17,875 nucleotides of DNA, from contig DALZZL010000067.1 of NCBI GenBank assembly GCA_031987425.1, positions 1-17,875 on the forward strand, written 5' to 3'. This document shows positions 15,237 to 17,875 of the stretch, in pieces (the first letter of the stretch is position 1; each line of letters starts with the position of its first letter). The translations under genes were made by a program, and so were the position numbers. A model generated the notes under the pieces. The model did no database searches and was not told the origin of the DNA. It saw only the letters and a program-made list of their open reading frames with translations. This DNA comes from Stenotrophomonas_A sp002429615 (GTDB lineage: Bacteria; Pseudomonadota; Gammaproteobacteria; Xanthomonadales; Xanthomonadaceae).

Positions 15237-15932
15237 TCAGGCGCCGCGCCGGGAAAGTTCGAATTCGAAGCGGGCCAGGTCGGCCGGCGTGGTGATCTTG
15301 AAGTTGTCTTCGGCGCCTTCGACCAGCAATGGGCGCAGGCCCAGCCGCTCCATCGCCATCGCCTCATCAGTGACGTCGATGCCGGCCGCGGCAGCCTCTT
15401 CCAGCCCGCGCACCAGCTGGTGGCGACGGAACAGCTGCGGGGTCAGCGCGCGCCACAGGCGCTCGCGCGGTTCGGTGCGGTCGATGCCGCCATCGTCGCC
15501 GGCCCGCTTGAGGGTGTCGCGCACCGGGCTGGCCAGGATGGCGCCCACCGGATCGGCGCGGCCGGTCTCCAGCAGGCGGTCCAGGTCGGTCGGGCCGAGA
15601 TTCGGGCGCGCGGCGTCATGCACCAGCACGAAGTCGTCGCTGCGCACGCTCTCCGGCAATGCACGCAGGCCGGCCAGCACCGAGGCGGCACGGGTATCGC
15701 CACCGACCGCGGTGAGGATCGGCTTGCCGGCCACGGCGCGCCAGCCCGGCCAGTCCGGATCGTTCTCCGACAGCACCACCACCACGCCGGCCACCGCCGG
15801 ATGCGCGGCAAGCGCGTCCAGGGTGTAGGCGATCAGCGGCCGGCCAGCGGCGGGCAGGTATTGCTTGGGCAGCGGGGCGCCGAAGCGGGTGCCGCGGCCT
15901 GCGGCGGGCACGACGGCCCAGACCGAGGCCAT
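15237..15932 (-). CDS. ispD: 2-C-methyl-D-erythritol 4-phosphate cytidylyltransferase
   Basis: 231 residues (E. coli 236). IspD couples CTP with methylerythritol phosphate in the MEP pathway. The nucleotide-binding start VPAAGRGTRFG (8-18) with Lys23 in PKQYL, the motif VLVHDAARP (102-110), VRDTLKR (137-143) and VTDEAMAMERLG (187-198), and the closing VEGAEDNFKITTPADL (204-219) cover the known active-site regions. The start ATG at 15932 shares its A with the TGA of ftsB (TGATG). Confidence 0.97.
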   Translation of the reverse strand: MASVWAVVPAAGRGTRFGAPLPKQYLPAAGRPLIAYTLDALAAHPAVAGVVVVLSENDPDWPGWRAVAGKPILTAVGGDTRAASVLAGLRALPESVRSDDFVLVHDAARPNLGPTDLDRLLETGRADPVGAILASPVRDTLKRAGDDGGIDRTEPRERLWRALTPQLFRRHQLVRGLEEAAAAGIDVTDEAMAMERLGLRPLLVEGAEDNFKITTPADLARFEFELSRRGA

Positions 15933-16288
15933 CAGGGCTGCTCGCCGGGCGCGGCGGCGTCACCACCGGGCGCCTGGCCCGGCGTGGCCGGCACCGGGGT
16001 CGGTGGCACGTCCTCGACGACGCGGTAGAACTTCTCGCCGGGCTTGATCATGCCCAGTTCGCTGCGCGCGCGTTCCTCGATGGCGGCTTCGCCGTCCTTG
16101 AGGTCCTTGACCTCGGCGGCCAGCGCGTCGTTGCGCTGGCGCCGGCCTTCGTTGTCGCGCTTCTGCTTGGCCACCTGCTCTTCCAGCTGCACCACTTCGC
16201 CGGAATTGCCGGGGCCAAACCAGAAGCGGTACTGCAGCCAAGCCAGCAGTACCGCCAGCACCAGCAGCAGCCAGCGCCAGTTGCGCAT
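15932..16288 (-). CDS. ftsB: Cell division protein FtsB
   Basis: 118 residues (E. coli 103). FtsB is a small bitopic membrane protein that joins FtsL and FtsQ in the divisome. One membrane helix is present near the N terminus (about 5-22, WRWLLLVLAVLLAWLQYRFW), then a coiled coil (about 32-72, with EEQVAKQKRDNEGRRQRNDALAAEV), then the conserved segment ERARSELGMIKPGEKFYRVV. A proline/alanine-rich tail of about 24 residues follows, longer than in E. coli. The gene begins three bases after the eno stop and ends in a one-base overlap with ispD; ftsB-ispD-ispF is a common gammaproteobacterial order. Confidence 0.94.
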   Translation of the reverse strand: MRNWRWLLLVLAVLLAWLQYRFWFGPGNSGEVVQLEEQVAKQKRDNEGRRQRNDALAAEVKDLKDGEAAIEERARSELGMIKPGEKFYRVVEDVPPTPVPATPGQAPGGDAAAPGEQP

Positions 16289-16291
16289 CGC

Positions 16292-17584
16292 TTACGGCTT
16301 GATCGAGACGAAGGCGTTACGACCGGCGTAACGCGCGCCGGCGCCGAGGGCTTCCTCGATGCGCAGCAGCTGGTTGTACTTCGCCACGCGGTCGCTGCGG
16401 CACAGCGAGCCGGTCTTGATCTGGGTGGCGGTGGTGGCCACGGCGATGTCGGCGATGGTGGTGTCCTCGGTCTCGCCCGAACGGTGCGAGACGATCGCCG
16501 CGTACTTGGCGTGATGCGCCATGGCGATCGCTTCCAGGGTCTCGGTCAGGGTGCCGATCTGGTTGACCTTGATCAGGATCGCGTTGGCGGTGCCCGACTC
16601 GATGCCCTGCTTGAAGATCTTCGGGTTGGTGACGAACAGGTCGTCGCCGACCAGCTGCACCTTCTTGCCGATGCGGTCGGTGAGCAGCTTCCAGCCGGCC
16701 CAGTCGTCCTCGGCCAGGCCGTCCTCGATGCTGATGATCGGGTACTGCGCGGCCCAGTCGGCGAGGAAGTCGACGAACTGCTCGGAGGTCAGGCGCTTGT
16801 TCTCGCCGACCAGGTTGTACTTGCCGTTCTCGTAGAACTCGCTGGAGGCGACGTCCAGGCCCAGCAGCACGTCTTCGCCGGCGGTGTAGCCGGCCTTGCC
16901 GATCGCTTCCAGGATGGTGTCCAGCGCCTCGACGTTGCTGCGGAAGTCCGGGGCGAAGCCGCCTTCGTCGCCCACGGCGGTGCTCAGGCCGTGGCCCTTC
17001 AGCACCGACTTCAGCGAGTGGAAGATCTCGGTGCCGGCACGCAGCGCCTCGGAGAACGAGCCGAAGCCGACCGGCAGGACCATGAATTCCTGGAAGTCGA
17101 CGTTGTTGTCGGCATGCGCGCCGCCGTTGATGATGTTCATCATCGGCACCGGCAGCGAGATGTCCGACTCGGTGATGGTGGCCAGGTACTGCCACAGCGC
17201 CTGCTTGCGCGAGGCGGCCACGGCGTGGGCGGCGGCCAGCGAGACGCCGAGCAGCGCGTTGGCGCCCAGGCGGCCCTTGTTCTCGGTGCCGTCGAGGTCG
17301 ATCAGGCGGCGATCCAGGCCTTCCTGGTCGGCGGCGTCATAGCCGGCCAGCGAGGTGGCGATGGTGCCGTTGACGTTCTCGACCGCCTTGCGCACGCCCT
17401 TGCCCAGATAGCGGGTCTTGTCGCCATCACGCAGCTCCACTGCCTCCTTCGTGCCGGTCGAGGCGCCCGAGGGCACGGCGGCGCGGCCAAACGAACCGTC
17501 CTGAAGGGTGACTTCCGCTTCCAGCGTGGGGTTGCCACGGGAGTCGAGGATTTCGCGGGCGTGGATCTTGGCAATCTGGGTCAT
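16292..17584 (-). CDS. eno: Enolase (phosphopyruvate hydratase)
   Basis: 430 residues (E. coli 432). Enolase interconverts 2-phosphoglycerate and phosphoenolpyruvate. Active-site residues are seen as His157 (GGAHADNNVDFQEF), Glu166, Glu207 (VGDEGGFAP), the magnesium ligands Asp244, Glu287 (SIEDGL) and Asp314 (GDDLFVTN), the catalytic Lys339 (LIKVNQIGT) and SHRSGETED (366-374). The ATG at 17584 has AGGA four bases upstream and gives the family N terminus MTQIAKIHAREILDSRGNPT. It heads the operon that runs to truD; a strong hairpin sits in its leader. Confidence 0.98.
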   Translation of the reverse strand: MTQIAKIHAREILDSRGNPTLEAEVTLQDGSFGRAAVPSGASTGTKEAVELRDGDKTRYLGKGVRKAVENVNGTIATSLAGYDAADQEGLDRRLIDLDGTENKGRLGANALLGVSLAAAHAVAASRKQALWQYLATITESDISLPVPMMNIINGGAHADNNVDFQEFMVLPVGFGSFSEALRAGTEIFHSLKSVLKGHGLSTAVGDEGGFAPDFRSNVEALDTILEAIGKAGYTAGEDVLLGLDVASSEFYENGKYNLVGENKRLTSEQFVDFLADWAAQYPIISIEDGLAEDDWAGWKLLTDRIGKKVQLVGDDLFVTNPKIFKQGIESGTANAILIKVNQIGTLTETLEAIAMAHHAKYAAIVSHRSGETEDTTIADIAVATTATQIKTGSLCRSDRVAKYNQLLRIEEALGAGARYAGRNAFVSIKP

Positions 17585-17604
17585 GGGGTCCTGGCGATCT
17601 GCAG

Positions 17605-17622
17605 CGCCGCGCACGCGCGGCG
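17605..17622 (-). other. GC-rich hairpin in the eno leader
   Basis: CGCCGCGC (17605-17612) and GCGCGGCG (17615-17622) are perfect complements with two bases between them, so a stem of about seven pairs with a 4-base loop. It ends 20 bases upstream of the eno ATG, close to the Shine-Dalgarno AGGA. There is no T run, so it is not an intrinsic terminator. A regulatory role is only possible. Confidence 0.55.
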
Positions 17623-17823
17623 GTTATGGGGTCCACCCGGGCAGGCAAGCAGCCACGGGCGCCGGAACAGCTGCCGCATTGTAGTGAATGTTGTTGGCGA
17701 TGGGAGGTGACCGGTGCACTCGCAACCATTCCCGCCTGTTTTTGGGGGGTGTCGTGGGAGCGCTGGTGGCTTGGTTTCTATCGGCGGGGTGCCCGGGGCG
17801 GTGCCCTGGCGGGGGACGCCAAA

Positions 17824-17868
17824 AGCCGCATCCATGCGGGGCTCGAAGGGCGACATCCATGTCGCCCT
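17824..17868. repeat. Twin TCCA-loop hairpin, divergent copy of 13395-13433
   Basis: The first hairpin is GCCGCA-TCCA-TGCGG (within 17825-17839); the second has 9-base arms, AGGGCGACA and TGTCGCCCT, around TCCA (17847-17868). The linker GGGGCTCGA is shared with the copy in the composite palindrome. The 29-base outer arms of that element are not seen on the left side here, and the right side meets the window end. Confidence 0.78.
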
Positions 17869-17875
17869 ACGCCCC

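Noticed and set aside
17678..17683. TACAAT on the minus strand as a -10 for eno
   Set aside because: It matches the consensus well, but no -35 is found at 15-19 bases and the leader would be over 90 bases; not strong enough to list as a feature.
16484..17710. A 408-codon plus-strand open frame opposite eno
   Set aside because: It is antisense to enolase with valine/aspartate/glycine-rich composition mirrored from eno codons; no RBS or domain.
17581..17860. Small minus-strand frames upstream of eno (78-91 codons)
   Set aside because: They cover the repeat and the eno leader, have proline/arginine-rich sequences and no similarity I recognise.

Overview
The window is a compact, high-GC piece of chromosome from a gammaproteobacterium of the family Xanthomonadaceae (Xanthomonas, Stenotrophomonas, Lysobacter, Luteimonas and relatives). 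Three things support this. The gene order eno-ftsB-ispD-ispF-truD / smr / surE-pcm-yqaA-nlpD / Xcc1710-like gene-yhbY / rlmE-ftsH fits that family. nlpD is not followed by rpoS. Intergenic palindromes of the GTAG/REP type known from Stenotrophomonas and Xanthomonas are present. I cannot name the genus. Nineteen protein genes are supported; no tRNA, rRNA, CRISPR array, insertion sequence or phage gene was seen.

Layout, left to right. Bases 104-5944 hold a minus-strand run transcribed folP > miaA > hfq > hflX > pncC(cinA) > ABC1/UbiB-type kinase (folate synthesis, tRNA modification, RNA chaperone, ribosome-splitting GTPase, NMN deamidase, putative quinone-related kinase). A clear terminator at about 6071-6104 separates it from rlmE > ftsH (23S rRNA methyltransferase and membrane AAA protease, 6132-8769). 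Divergent from rlmE, on the plus strand, are yhbY (ribosome assembly) and an Mth938/Xcc1710-like gene (8835-9528). They converge on the minus-strand operon surE > pcm > yqaA > nlpD (9687-12562), whose genes overlap by ATGA junctions or lie close together. A plus-strand Smr-domain gene (12665-13210) diverges from surE. After a 481-base repeat-rich gap comes the minus-strand operon eno > ftsB > ispD > ispF > truD (13692-17584: glycolysis, divisome, two isoprenoid-pathway enzymes, tRNA pseudouridine synthase), again tightly packed with 1- to 4-base overlaps.

The genes are ordinary housekeeping genes with intact catalytic motifs. The interest lies in the non-coding DNA. A composite palindrome at 13356-13465 has near-perfect 29-base outer arms enclosing two small hairpins. 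It sits beside a 37-base tandem duplication. Its left part recurs in inverted orientation at the very start of the window (bases 1-77). A related twin hairpin at 17824-17868 shares the TCCA loops but differs in the stems by base-pair-preserving changes, which suggests that the fold itself is maintained. A second, distinct family of GTAG-type REP hairpins (TTCA loop) lies at 9536-9638 and 13590-13612. All of these fall in gaps at operon ends or upstream of eno, and none interrupts a gene.
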